Source: Bin87 sp965116565
GTDB taxonomy: Bacteria > Chloroflexota > Dehalococcoidia > Lucifugimonadales > UBA3495
Reading direction: 5' to 3'
DNA: 64,000 bases
NCBI GenBank assembly: GCA_965116565.1
Contig: OZ220699.1
Coordinates: 3,472,001-3,536,000, forward strand
Below the pieces are notes generated by a model, which saw nothing but the letters and a program-made list of their open reading frames with translations, searched no databases and was not told the origin of the DNA. Both the position numbers and the translations under genes were made by a program. Positions 51,204 through 60,808 of this stretch are shown here, piece after piece (the first letter of the stretch is position 1; every line of letters begins with the position of its first letter).

Positions 51204-52124
51204 TCAGTCGTAGCGGATGCGCGGGTCGAGGTACGCGTAGGTGATGTCCACCAGCAGATTGGCGAGGATGTAGATGGTGGCGAAGAAGAGCACGACGGTC
51301 TGGACGACCTGGAAGTCGCGGGCGCGAACGGCGTCGATTGCCAGCAGGCCAACGCCGGGCCAGGCGAACACGGTTTCGGTGACCACCGAGCCGGTGAGGA
51401 AGCTGCCCAGGATCAGACCGAAGTAGGTCAGTGGGGTGATGAGGGCGTTGCGCAGGCAGTGCTTCCAGATCACCGTGCGCTCGGACAGCCCCTTGATGCG
51501 CGCCAGCTTCACATACTCGGTGTCCAGCACCTCCAGCAGAGAGGAGCGGGTGAGGCGCATGATGGCTGCCACCTGAAACCAGCCCAGGGCTACGGCGGGC
51601 AGGATCATGTGCTTGATGCCGCCCCTGCCGGAGGTGGGAAGCAGGTCAAGTTGGACGGCGAAGATCCACATCAGCACTATGCCCAGCCAGAAGGAGGGTA
51701 AGGACTGGCCCAACAGGGCCACAATTTTCCCAAGGTAATCGATGCCGGTGTCCTTCTTGACCGCGACGATCACCCCGATGGGCAGAGCGAGAATGACGCT
51801 CATCACCAGGGCCAACGCGGCCAACTGCAAGGTGGCCGGGAAGCGGCTCACCACCAACTCCCGGGCGGTCTTGTCCTGCCACTTGAAGGAATCTCCAAAG
51901 TCTCCCTGGAGGATGTTGCTGACGTACTTGAAGTACTGGAGGGGCAGGGGTTTATCGAGTCCCCATGCCCTTTCCACGCGGTCAAAATCCTCCTGAGTTG
52001 CCTCGATAGGGAGCAATACATCCAGGGGATTGCCGGTGATCCTGGCCAATCCAAAGACGATTATGCTGATGGCAACCAGGGCAATCAGGGAGTGAAAGAC
52101 TCGGACTACGATAAAACGCTGCAC
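51204..52124 (-). CDS. ABC transporter permease (OppB/DppB type)
   Basis: The 306-residue permease begins MQRFIVVRVFHSLIALVAISIIVF, has the periplasmic loop QYFKYVSNILQGDFGDSFKWQDK typical of OppB, and the EAA-like region DTEYVKLARIKGLSERTVIWKHCLRNALITPLTYFG. About six membrane spans. It is the first gene of the permease-permease-binding protein operon. The AT-rich upstream region holds the likely promoter. Confidence 0.94.
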   Translation of the reverse strand: MQRFIVVRVFHSLIALVAISIIVFGLARITGNPLDVLLPIEATQEDFDRVERAWGLDKPLPLQYFKYVSNILQGDFGDSFKWQDKTARELVVSRFPATLQLAALALVMSVILALPIGVIVAVKKDTGIDYLGKIVALLGQSLPSFWLGIVLMWIFAVQLDLLPTSGRGGIKHMILPAVALGWFQVAAIMRLTRSSLLEVLDTEYVKLARIKGLSERTVIWKHCLRNALITPLTYFGLILGSFLTGSVVTETVFAWPGVGLLAIDAVRARDFQVVQTVVLFFATIYILANLLVDITYAYLDPRIRYD

Positions 52125-53018
52125 AATCGCACCTCAGTCCGCAACAACATCAAGAACATCGCTCTTGATACGAAAATCGTTTTCATCGTGGCTGTCATTT
52201 CGTTGCGGCACTATATCAACGATTCCTGTAAGATACAAGTCATTACGTTGCGTGATACAGTGTTGGATTCGTGAAACGTATCACAAAGAAATAAAATTAC
52301 GAATTACGTAGAAAACTGATGGCAACGTATTCGGGATGGGTTCTGAGCAGATATGGCCTGGCTCCGCATCACGCCGGTTGGTGAGGCTCTGGATCCGCGC
52401 CATGCGCAGCGGCCGCGGCGACACGCGCCGGCAATCACGAGATGTCCGTCGTAGGCGTGGGAGGCCAATGCCAATGCGGTGGACGTACCAGACCCCCTCC
52501 ATATCATTGGTCCTCAGCCAGTTGGCCCGTTCATGGTGCAGAACCTGTCCGACCGCGGCGGATCCGCCCATCGTCATTCACCACCATGCGCCGCATCCCC
52601 CCGCCAATCCTCAAACCCAATCCTGTGCATCAATGAAAAACCGGACTCCAACCCTTGACAACCCATATCCAAACAGATAATCTAATATCAGCCAAGGCAA
52701 GAACGCGCGTTCCATCACACCCCGATCAAGAGAGGCAGAATCCCAGCATCGACGGCCAACCCCGTCAGTAAAAATCGCAACCGGCCCAGGTGGCAACCGC
52801 CGCTCAAAGACCTGACTCCTCACCGGCATGAGCCCCACTGGTGTCCCCGGGACTGTCCGAGCCCGCGCGCAGGTGTGCACCAAGCGCACTGAGTACACGG
52901 AAAAGTAGGTCAAATAGTTGCGTGCCCAACCCGGCCGTACGCTGACAACGATGCGCAGATCCTGCCTCTCGCCCAATCATCCCGAAACCCAATCAGAAAA
53001 CCCCGCCAACCAACCCGC

Positions 53019-53062
53019 TCATGGTGAGCCTGTCGAACCATCATCGTGAGCCTGTCGAACCA
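53019..53062. repeat. Two tandem copies of the GTGAGCCTGTCGAACCAT repeat
   Basis: CATGGTGAGCCTGTCGAACC is followed after two bases by CGTGAGCCTGTCGAACCAT. Both copies belong to the family seen at 18.8, 34.6 and 46.9 kb, and here sit directly adjacent. Confidence 0.75.
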
Positions 53063-53146
53063 TCAACCCGAATACCAACCGCCGACACCCCAAGGAGAAA
53101 GCCAACCGAAGCACCACTCCAATCCCGCCGACGAACCGTAATTTGC

Positions 53147-53170
53147 CGGGGCGATGCATGCATCGCCCCG
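53147..53170. repeat. Perfect 24-bp palindrome CGGGGCGATGCATGCATCGCCCCG
   Basis: The sequence is its own reverse complement over the whole length (53147-53170), with arms CGGGGCGATGCA and TGCATCGCCCCG. It matches the GGGGCG palindrome family but with a different centre. Confidence 0.8.
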
Positions 53171-53252
53171 CCGCTTCGCATGTACGGTCATTGTGGGGGG
53201 CGCGTTTCAAGCTCGCCCTGGCCCCCGTCCCAATCGGATCGTCATTCCGACA

Positions 53253-53303
53253 CCCGCAGTCCGCCTTTGCCCGCAGTCCGCCTTTGCCCGCAGCCCGCCT
53301 TTG
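53253..53303. repeat. 17-bp tandem repeat, three copies
   Basis: CCCGCAGTCCGCCTTTG is repeated three times (the third has one change). It lies in the repeat-rich spacer and has no coding role that I can see. Confidence 0.8.
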
Positions 53304-53830
53304 ATAAATGCCAATCCCGTTCGGGCTTCACACCGCTCATACCGCTGATCGCCCCCGGCCGGCGCCCGTAACCACGAGCCGGCGGCGGGTTGGGAACCGT
53401 CCCGGCAACGGTCGCCGCCACACATCGGGATAATCGAACGACCCTGGTGGATGGACGCCAACAGTTCAGGTTCAGGTTGACCGTCCGCCAATGGAACCCG
53501 TCATACATTAGAACCCGTCATACCGGCGAACCCGTCATACCGGAGAAAGAACGTCACCCCGTACTGGATACGGGGCCGGTATCCAGGAAATCCTTGCCTG
53601 GTTCACGCCGGCCTGTTCGCGGCGTTTCCGGGTCCCCGCTTGCGCAGGAGCGACGTGTTTCCGGCCGGGAATCTCACCGACTCTGAACAGTTACGATGGA
53701 CGCCGTCGATTGACAGGACATACCGGCCGGCGCAGAATGGCGCCAATTCCGGGGCGGCCATCGGCCCGGGCCGATGCCCACAGGATGGGACTGCGCTCCG
53801 TTGCACTGCCTGACCAGAGGAGGTCCTGAT

Positions 53831-55000
53831 ATGGCGTTTCCGGAGCGAATGAAGTTTGGAATCTTCCTTGGTCCGTTCCACCGGGTTGGAGAGAACCCCA
53901 CGCTGGCGATGGAGCGCGACCTGGAGCTGATCGAGTGGCTGGACAAGCTGGGGTTTGACGAAGCCTGGGTCGGCGAGCACCACAGCGCGGGCTGGGAGAT
54001 AATTTCGTCGCCGGAGGTGTTCATCGCGGCGGCCGCGCAGCGCACCAACCGCATCAAGCTGGGCACCGGCGTGGTGAGCCTGCCGTATCACCACCCGTTG
54101 ATGGTGGCGAACCGGATGGTGCAGCTGGACCACATGACCTACGGGCGCGTGCTGTTTGGAGTCGGGCCCGGCGCGCTGCCCGGCGACGCCTACATGATGG
54201 GCATTCCTCACGAATTGCAGCGGGAGCGCATGGACGAGTCCCTGGGCATCATCCTGCGGCTGTTCACCGAGACGGAGCCCATCACCTACAAGAGCGACTG
54301 GTTCGAGCTGAAGGAAGGGCTGCTGCAACTACGTCCCTACCAGCGGCCGTACATGCACACCTCGGTAGCGTCGGTGCAGTCGCCGGCGGGCGTTACGCTG
54401 GCAGGCAAACACGGGTGCTCGGTGCTGACCATCACGGTGCCGCGAGACCCGTCGGCCGGGCCGTCGGACCTGCAGGGGCTGTGGAGCATCGCTGAGGAGT
54501 CGGCGGCGGAGCATGGGAACACCATGAACCGCGACGACTGGCGACTGGTGCTGCCGTGCCACCTGGCGGAATCGAAGGAAGAAGCCCTGAACGATGCGCG
54601 CATGGGCGCCGGGCGCTACCTGAGGGAGTACAGCGAGGGGACGAACGGCCGAAAGCCGGTTTTCGACGGCCCGCTGGACAAGGTGATCGACAACATGTCC
54701 GACACCGGCAGCTGGATCATCGGCACGCCGGACGACTGCATCGAAGCCATCGAGCGGCTGGGCGAGCAGAGCGGCGGGTTCGGCGCGTTCCTCGTGCAGA
54801 CCATCGACTGGGCGCCCCGGGAGAAGATGCTGAAGAGCTACGAGCTGATGGCCCGGTACGTGATGCCCCACTTCCAGGGCAGCGTGCTGAGCACGGCGGC
54901 GTCCAACCAGTGGGCGAAGGATCGTCAGGACGACCTGGTGAGCGGCCGGGTGCGCGCGATCGACCGGGCACGGCAGCGACACGCCGAACGGGTGAGTTAG
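53831..55000 (+). CDS. LLM-class flavin-dependent oxidoreductase
   Basis: The 389-residue protein is a bacterial luciferase-like monooxygenase/F420-type oxidoreductase: MKFGIFLGPFHRVGENPTLAMERDLELIEWLDKLGFDEAWVGEHHSAGWEIISSPEVF, RIKLGTGVVSLPYHHP and RVLFGVGPGALPGDAYMMGI. The fold is a TIM barrel. Substrate and cofactor (FMN or F420) are not evident, though dimethylsulfone or alkane-type oxidation occurs in relatives. The ATG is preceded by GAGGAGGTCCTGAT. Confidence 0.9.
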   Translation: MAFPERMKFGIFLGPFHRVGENPTLAMERDLELIEWLDKLGFDEAWVGEHHSAGWEIISSPEVFIAAAAQRTNRIKLGTGVVSLPYHHPLMVANRMVQLDHMTYGRVLFGVGPGALPGDAYMMGIPHELQRERMDESLGIILRLFTETEPITYKSDWFELKEGLLQLRPYQRPYMHTSVASVQSPAGVTLAGKHGCSVLTITVPRDPSAGPSDLQGLWSIAEESAAEHGNTMNRDDWRLVLPCHLAESKEEALNDARMGAGRYLREYSEGTNGRKPVFDGPLDKVIDNMSDTGSWIIGTPDDCIEAIERLGEQSGGFGAFLVQTIDWAPREKMLKSYELMARYVMPHFQGSVLSTAASNQWAKDRQDDLVSGRVRAIDRARQRHAERVS

Positions 55001-55026
55001 CTGAGATTGGCCACGCCAAACGGCGT

Positions 55027-55120
55027 AGGGGCGCATGTTGTTCGTCCCCACGTTTTGGGACCGGTCCAACCGGCCCATCCAGGTAAAATGCGTAGGGGCG
55101 GGTTAGAAACCCGCCCCTAT
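55027..55120. repeat. Two GGGGCG palindromes after the LLM gene
   Basis: GTAGGGGCG...CGTCCCCAC (55027-55053) and TAGGGGCGGGTT...AACCCGCCCCTA (55093-55120) sit between the convergent LLM and ThuA genes. Both resemble the palindrome family elsewhere and probably act as a transcription stop. Confidence 0.6.
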
Positions 55121-55141
55121 GTATGAACAACCGGTGCGCAA

Positions 55142-55846
55142 TTAGGCCGGGACCTTGGCGGCGGACCACTCGACACCGTTGAGGACGATCTTCTGGAACT
55201 CTGGCGTCTCGAAGCTGCGGCCGTCGTGCCCGAGCAGCAGGACGAAGACGTTGCCGTCGCCGTACTGGCGGGTCCAGCCCAGGGGGTAGGTGCCGCCGGG
55301 CATGTGGGTCGGGCTGCGGTCGGGGCCCCAGGGCCAGGTGCCGTCCTCAGCGGTGCCGGTGAGGAAGACGTTGTTGCCGTCCCTGAGGGCCAGGTTCATG
55401 TAGAGTTCGTCGTTGGTGTCGAAATCGGCGATGCCGCCGCAGCCGGGATGCTCGGCCTGGCTGACGTTGACGGTGAAGTGGCCGTAGGGCGGGTGGTAGC
55501 TGGTCCCGGAGATCCAGCCGCCGCCGGTGATGTCGTGATACTCGGGCCACGCCGCCGCGACGCACGTGGCGATGTGGATGCACACGAACCCCTTGCCGCC
55601 GCTGATGAAGCTCTTTAGGCCGTCCATCTGGTCGGCGGTCAAAGTCCAGTCGCCGAAGTCGGGCACATTCTCGCGGCGGGTGTTGAAGACCAGCACGTCG
55701 TAGCCGCTCATGGCGGAGCCATCGGCCAGAACGGACGCATCCTCGGTGACCGTCACGTCATGGCCGGCGCCCTTCAGGAAAGACTCCAGGATGGGTGTTG
55801 ACTCCTCGTAAGGGTGGCGTCCACCCGAGATTACCAGTAGTTTCAT
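55142..55846 (-). CDS. ThuA domain-containing protein
   Basis: The 234-residue protein is a ThuA-like (trehalose-utilisation) flavodoxin-like domain: KLLVISGGRHPYEESTPILESFLKGAGHDVTVTED, GGKGFVCIHIATCVAAAWPEYHDITGGGWISGTSYHPPYG and RQYGDGNVFVLLLGHDGRSFE near the end. Family members work in sugar and glycoside metabolism, often with Gfo/Idh/MocA enzymes; one of those lies at 30-31 kb but not adjacent. GGAGGGAGTGAATC precedes the ATG. It is transcribed alone. Confidence 0.88.
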   Translation of the reverse strand: MKLLVISGGRHPYEESTPILESFLKGAGHDVTVTEDASVLADGSAMSGYDVLVFNTRRENVPDFGDWTLTADQMDGLKSFISGGKGFVCIHIATCVAAAWPEYHDITGGGWISGTSYHPPYGHFTVNVSQAEHPGCGGIADFDTNDELYMNLALRDGNNVFLTGTAEDGTWPWGPDRSPTHMPGGTYPLGWTRQYGDGNVFVLLLGHDGRSFETPEFQKIVLNGVEWSAAKVPA

Positions 55847-56005
55847 GATTCACTCCCTCCGATGTGATGCCGGGAATTGTAGATTGGAGCGGCGACGGTG
55901 GCAAATGTCGGGCACGCTCAAAAATGAGGGGCGACACCGCAGGTCGCGATGCCGCCCCATGCCCGGTACCGGCCCACGTGGAGCCGGTGAGTTCCAAGAC
56001 GTTTG

Positions 56006-57871
56006 CTAACCGTGATTCGTGGAGCCGGCGTCCTCTACGGCGGTCAGGGACACCGTGTACGGTCCGTTGTTGCCCACGCTCTGGACACGAGTGCCGACGG
56101 CGAAGTAGTGGACGCCGGACTCAAAATCGGCGACAAAGGACTGCACCGGGCCCTCGTATGAGAGATAGTCGCCGCCCCCGTTGCCGTACCAGATCGCCCA
56201 CAGGCCCACGTCATCCGGACCGTCGATCATCTCAATTCGATAGGTGCCTGCCTCAGCAATCTCGAAGCGGAACACGTCCTTGTCGTCGGCAGACTCGATG
56301 CCCCAACGTGGTACGGCGTTGCCGCGGCTCGTTTCACCCCAGGCCCAGGCGTGCGGGTTGGCGTCGTCTGGCCCGATGTCCGAATTGATGACTGCGGTGA
56401 CGGACTCGCCGGGGTGGAGCACAACGTCGGGATGGGTCCGTGAGTCGTCGGCGTGGTCGTCCTGGCGCACTGAGATGGTGTAGTGGCCGAAGTAGCCACG
56501 TGCCTGCGCTCCTGACCCGACCGCGATGTAATAGGTTCCGTCGTCGTCCGGGGTGAAGTAGCCGCGTGACCAGTTCCAGATGAACCCGCCGTTGTCCTGC
56601 TCACCCATCACCTGCTCGCCTTCTTGATTCACGATTTCCAGGATGCTGGGGTCGACCAGGTAGTTATCGACGTAGGGGGTGCCCCGGCCCTCACTGATTT
56701 CCATCCGGCTTTCAACTTCTATGATGTACTGTTGTCCGCCTTCAGCCTCGAAACTGAACCAGTCCCGGCCACCGTCTTCCTCGGTGAGTTCACCGTGTTG
56801 GATCCAGAAGATATCGTTATCTATGACGACGGAGTTTTCCACCCAGACCGGAGGGTCCGGTTCCGGGGCGTCTGGAACAACCTCCGGTGGAGGGTCGATG
56901 ATGGTCGGCTCCTCGATCTCAACCTGGAACACCCGATGCGGCGGCTTGTCGTTCAGCCCGTGGAAAATACGGTTGATGCGACTGCTGCCGGTTCCGACGA
57001 TCCAGATTCCACCGTCGCGCACGTCGGGGTTGTAGCCCAGGCCGGTGCCGGGGCCGCCGTCCTCCACCCTGATGCCGTCGGTGTCGAGGTCGTCGGGTTG
57101 GACGGTGTATCCGAAAACGAGGATGTCGTCGCCGTCGTTGCGCAGGAAGGGAGCAAACCGCCGGTTCTCACCGACCTGGATGTATATGCCAGCGTAGTCG
57201 GCCCGCTCGCCCGTGTAGGGATTGACGGTGGTGACGGCGGCGGTGAAATAAGCGGTGATCTCGATAACGTCTCCCGCGGCATATCCGACGCGCGTCTTGC
57301 CATCAGAATCCACCAGTTCATGCGGCGTCGAGGTGATTTCCAGTTTGTAGATGCCGACGCCATCGTCGTCGGTGATGGTCATTTTGCAACTGCCGTCGGG
57401 CCCTTTGCTGACGCCGTTCAGGTACTCGACGATGAAGGTCTCGTCGATTTCGGGGTAATCGTCTTCAATGGTATGGAAGGTGCGGCCCATCCGGCCGGTT
57501 GCGGACTGGTGCCCATTGCTGTACTGACGCTCCTGGTACAGATGCTCGTAATCGGTCTCATCCGCCGTGATGGGATGGGTGTACCACCACACCTTGATGC
57601 TTTCGTGGGGCCAGTCGGAGTCGTACTTCTTATCCACCCTGAGGCGGAAGTCGTCGCCCTCTTCCACTTCCTCCACGAGGCACACGATTTTGATCCAGGG
57701 CTCGTTGCCAACGGCGGCCGGGGCGGCCAGCGCCTCGCCTGGCGGGGCGGCGAGTTGGGCGATCACAAAGGCAAAGCCGACGATGGCAAACAGGGACAGC
57801 AGCGCTATTGCGCCCGATCTGCCTATTCGGCCGAACCCCACATGGAGGGGACTGTCGTGTATTCTCATCAT
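56006..57871 (-). CDS. Large exported protein with repeated beta domains
   Basis: The 621-residue protein has an N-terminal membrane/signal segment (ALLSLFAIVGFAFVIAQLAAPPGEALAAPA). The C-terminal half has two PPC-like beta-sandwiches (DWFSFEAEGGQQYIIEVESRM, DGTYYIAVGSGAQARGYFGHYTISVRQDD; then DKDVFRFEIAEAGTYRIEM and GVHYFAVGTRVQSVG). The N-terminal third resembles Calx-beta/Ig-like domains (EEGDDFRLRVDKKYD). It is probably a secreted adhesin or matrix protein; no enzymatic site is seen. AAAGGAGGATACAAGA precedes the start. Confidence 0.7.
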   Translation of the reverse strand: MMRIHDSPLHVGFGRIGRSGAIALLSLFAIVGFAFVIAQLAAPPGEALAAPAAVGNEPWIKIVCLVEEVEEGDDFRLRVDKKYDSDWPHESIKVWWYTHPITADETDYEHLYQERQYSNGHQSATGRMGRTFHTIEDDYPEIDETFIVEYLNGVSKGPDGSCKMTITDDDGVGIYKLEITSTPHELVDSDGKTRVGYAAGDVIEITAYFTAAVTTVNPYTGERADYAGIYIQVGENRRFAPFLRNDGDDILVFGYTVQPDDLDTDGIRVEDGGPGTGLGYNPDVRDGGIWIVGTGSSRINRIFHGLNDKPPHRVFQVEIEEPTIIDPPPEVVPDAPEPDPPVWVENSVVIDNDIFWIQHGELTEEDGGRDWFSFEAEGGQQYIIEVESRMEISEGRGTPYVDNYLVDPSILEIVNQEGEQVMGEQDNGGFIWNWSRGYFTPDDDGTYYIAVGSGAQARGYFGHYTISVRQDDHADDSRTHPDVVLHPGESVTAVINSDIGPDDANPHAWAWGETSRGNAVPRWGIESADDKDVFRFEIAEAGTYRIEMIDGPDDVGLWAIWYGNGGGDYLSYEGPVQSFVADFESGVHYFAVGTRVQSVGNNGPYTVSLTAVEDAGSTNHG

Positions 57872-58308
57872 TCTTGTATCCTCCTTTGGTTTGAGTTATT
57901 GACGGCGGCGCGCTGGCCATCGACGGCATACAGGGAATGCTTATCGGCGAACACTTCGTTATTCACAATATTGATTATCGGTATTTATGATTTAAGGTTA
58001 TGACGCAACGCCGCAGGTGTCAATGTGCCTCGGAGGGGCCCAATGGCGCGGAAATTGCGTTTCAGGACTCCCGGGGTTTCTTGACTGCCCCGGTTGAGCG
58101 TTGTAGTATGTGTCGCACTAGGACTGTACGCGTCCCGGATTGTTTGTAGTGCGTATCGTCCAATGCGGTTGATCCGAGCGGCAGGAAACCCTTCCGACGA
58201 TCAACTTTCCCAGCAGAGAAACGCCCCGTCGACGCGTAAGGGCCGCGCATGGTTAGCGAGACGATCTCGCTAAGATGAGGACGCGGGCGTCGGTAACACC
58301 AGGCGTGT
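57872..58308. other. 437-base region carrying the pyrG promoter
   Basis: AT-rich between about 57950 and 58010, probably also holding the promoter of the exported-protein gene on the minus strand. The pyrG promoter lies at 58081-58109. A leader of about 190 bases follows with no clear attenuator or RNA motif. Confidence 0.45.
58081..58109 (+). promoter_or_regulatory. pyrG promoter
   Basis: TTGACT, a 17-base spacer and TAGTAT at 58104-58109 form a good sigma-70-type promoter about 200 bases before the pyrG start. Confidence 0.7.
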
Positions 58309-59970
58309 ATGCCCACTAAGTACATTTTTGTAACCGGGGGCGTGGTTAGCTCCATCGGAAAGGGTATCTGTGTTGCGTCCATCGGTCGCATCCTGAAAAG
58401 TCAAGGGCTCTCGGTAACGGTCGTAAAGCTCGATCCATATTTGAACGTGGACCCGGGAACGATGTCGCCCTACCAGCACGGGGAGGTGTTCGTCACCAAG
58501 GACGGGGGCGAGACCGACCTGGACCTGGGGCACTACGAGAGGTTCATTGACGTCGAACTGACAAGGGAAAGCAACGTGACGGCGGGGCAGGCGTACCTGG
58601 AACTGATAACCCGGGAGCGTCGAGGTGACTTCCTGGGCGGAACCATCCAGACGGTACCGCATCTGACGAACGAGATCAAAGACCGGCTGATCAACCTGGC
58701 GGAGAGGTCCAACTCGGACGTGGTGGTGGTTGAGGTTGGCGGCACGGTGGGAGACATTGAGGGCCTGCCGTTCCTGGAAGCCATACGGCAGATGCGGAAC
58801 ACAGTGGGTCGGCGGAACGTTTTCTACATGCACCTGACCCTGCTGCCGTACATCTCGGCATCTGAGGAGTTGAAAACCAAGCCGACGCAGCACAGCGTAA
58901 AGGAATTGCGGAGCATCGGAATCCAGCCGGACGCGCTGATCTGCCGGAGCGACACGGAAATCACGCCGAGCATCCAGGAGAAGCTTTCGCTGTTCTGCGA
59001 CGTGGAAACGGAAGCGGTGTTCCCGATGCCCACGGTGAACAACGTGTACGAGGTCCCACTGATCATGGAGGAATTCGGGCTGGGCCGATTCCTTTCGCAG
59101 TCGTTGAGCCTGGAAGGCCAGCGGCAACTGGGCGAGTGGTACAGCCTGGTGGACAGGATGAATTCCGCAGAGCGGACGGTCCCGATCGCGATCGTGGGAA
59201 AGTACGTAGAGTATCCGGACTCCTACATGTCGGTCCGTGAGGCGCTGCGACACGCCGCGGCATCGTGCGGGCTGCGGGCGGACGTGCGCTGGGTACATTC
59301 CGAAGCAGTGGAGCGGGATGGGCCGGATGAATATCTGAAGGACGTGTGCGCCATCGTAGTCCCGGGAGGTTTTGGGACGCGGGGAGTGCAGGGCATGGTG
59401 GAAACGAGCCGATACGCCAGGGACAAAGAGGTGCCATACTTGGGTCTCTGCCTGGGCATGCAGGTTATGGTGATCGACTGGGCACGGGACGTGGCCGGGT
59501 TGCGCTGGGCGAATTCATCGGAACTGGACCCGCACTGCGAGCAGCCCGTAATCGACATCATGCACGGGCAGAGGGGCATCACCGACCTGGGCGGAACGAT
59601 GCGCCTTGGTCAGTATCCCTGTCGGCCGCAGACCAATACGCAGGTAGCACAAGCGTACGGCAAGGACCGCTCCGAGGTCATGGAGCGGCACCGGCACCGA
59701 TACGAGGTCAACAACAAATACCGGGAGTCACTGGAAGCATCGGGGATGGTGATGAGCGGGCTTTCGCCGGACGGCGAACTGGTGGAAGCCGCGGAAGTAC
59801 CGAACCATCCCTTCATGGTGGGCGTGCAGTTTCATCCTGAATTTCAGTCGCGCCCGAACCGACCGCATCCATTGTTCAGCGCCCTGATGGGCCAGGCCAA
59901 GAACACGGTGCGGGAAGGCAAGCAGTTGCCATTCAACCGGACGGGTTGGTGGTCGTTTTCGACGCAGTAG
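58309..59970 (+). CDS. pyrG: CTP synthase
   Basis: The 553-residue protein is full-length PyrG, which makes CTP from UTP with glutamine or ammonia. The N-terminal synthase domain has KYIFVTGGVVSSIGKGI and LKLDPYLNVDPGTMSP-type segments and EVGGTVGDIEGLPFLEA. The C-terminal glutamine amidotransferase domain has the catalytic Cys in LGLCLGMQVMV and His/Glu in VQFHPEFQSRPNRPHPLF. It is transcribed from its own promoter and precedes transaldolase and rho, a conserved order in Chloroflexota as I recall. Confidence 0.98.
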   Translation: MPTKYIFVTGGVVSSIGKGICVASIGRILKSQGLSVTVVKLDPYLNVDPGTMSPYQHGEVFVTKDGGETDLDLGHYERFIDVELTRESNVTAGQAYLELITRERRGDFLGGTIQTVPHLTNEIKDRLINLAERSNSDVVVVEVGGTVGDIEGLPFLEAIRQMRNTVGRRNVFYMHLTLLPYISASEELKTKPTQHSVKELRSIGIQPDALICRSDTEITPSIQEKLSLFCDVETEAVFPMPTVNNVYEVPLIMEEFGLGRFLSQSLSLEGQRQLGEWYSLVDRMNSAERTVPIAIVGKYVEYPDSYMSVREALRHAAASCGLRADVRWVHSEAVERDGPDEYLKDVCAIVVPGGFGTRGVQGMVETSRYARDKEVPYLGLCLGMQVMVIDWARDVAGLRWANSSELDPHCEQPVIDIMHGQRGITDLGGTMRLGQYPCRPQTNTQVAQAYGKDRSEVMERHRHRYEVNNKYRESLEASGMVMSGLSPDGELVEAAEVPNHPFMVGVQFHPEFQSRPNRPHPLFSALMGQAKNTVREGKQLPFNRTGWWSFSTQ

Positions 59971-60144
59971 AGCTGGCAGAGCAGAATTTCAATCGCAGTT
60001 TGGCCGCTGCAACGGCGGCCCCATTGGCTGATCCGCGCAACGTACTATCCTGGCTCCACCATTCGGGTCGCGGGAGTTCCGTAGTCCGCATAAGCGACTT
60101 GTTTAGACGATAAAGACGGGCCAAATGGACCGGGAGGATGAACA

Positions 60145-60804
60145 GTGAAACTCTTTCTAGACACCGCAAATATAGATGAGATCCGATCCGGCGCAGAGCT
60201 GGGCGTCATTTCCGGCATTACGACCAACCCATCGCTCGCGGCCAAAGAGGGCATCGGAGGCGCGGCCGGTTACCGGGCAGCGGTACAGGAAATCGCCGAC
60301 ATCATTGACGGCCCGATCTCGGTGGAGGTGGTCAGCACCGACGCGGAGGGTATGATCGCGGAGGGCAGGGACATCGCCGAGTGGATTCCCAACCCCTGGG
60401 TGAAGATTCCGAGCACTGAAGAGGGGTTCAAGGCGATCAGCGTGCTGGCGCGGGACGGCATACAAATCAACCAGACGCTGGTGTTCACCGTGAACCAGGC
60501 TCTGCTGGGCGCCAACGCGGGGAGCACCGTGGTGAGTCCTTTCGTGGGGCGCCTGGACGACATCGGGCAGGACGGCATGGAGTTGGTTCGAGACATCGTT
60601 GCCGTGTACCGAGAACAGAATGTGGAGACGATGGTGATGGCGGCGAGCATTCGCGGAGCGCGACACTGCACGACGGCCGCAGCCGCCGGCGCGGACATTT
60701 CCACCGTGCCGTACAACGTATTGACGCAGATGATCAAACACCCATTGACCGACGCCGGTCTGTCGAGATTCCTGCAAGACTGGCAACAAGCATCCGGAGG
60801 CTGA
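60145..60804 (+). CDS. Transaldolase/fructose-6-phosphate aldolase-like
   Basis: The 219-residue protein is a short transaldolase of the TalC/FSA class: KLFLDTANIDEIRSGAELGVISGITTNPSL opens the barrel, NPWVKIPSTEEGFKAI carries the Schiff-base Lys, and INQTLVFTVNQALL and MVMAASIRGARH follow. It interconverts sugar phosphates in the pentose phosphate route or cleaves fructose-6-phosphate. CGGGAGGATGAACA precedes the ATG. It is probably cotranscribed with rho four bases downstream. Confidence 0.93.
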   Translation: MKLFLDTANIDEIRSGAELGVISGITTNPSLAAKEGIGGAAGYRAAVQEIADIIDGPISVEVVSTDAEGMIAEGRDIAEWIPNPWVKIPSTEEGFKAISVLARDGIQINQTLVFTVNQALLGANAGSTVVSPFVGRLDDIGQDGMELVRDIVAVYREQNVETMVMAASIRGARHCTTAAAAGADISTVPYNVLTQMIKHPLTDAGLSRFLQDWQQASGG

Positions 60805-60808
60805 CGAT

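Larger units (their letters stand above)
52125..53830. other. 1.7-kb non-coding, repeat-rich region
   Basis: No ORF here has a credible ribosome site and family. The left end (52125-52310) is AT-rich with GTGATAC/GTATCAC inverted arms at 52252-52284 and likely carries the permease promoter. The rest holds the TTCGAC repeats (53.03 kb), the GGGGCGATGCATGC palindrome (53.15 kb), a 17-bp triplet repeat (53.25 kb) and CCGTCATACCGG-type repeats (53.5 kb). It looks like a repeat-accumulation site. Confidence 0.55.

Noticed and set aside
52336..52680. Arg-rich frame in the 52-kb spacer
   Set aside because: No ribosome site, biased composition and no recognisable domain.
53774..53830. Longer start for the LLM oxidoreductase
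   Set aside because: The ATG at 53831 has GAGGAGG at the right distance and begins the conserved MKFGIF region closely.
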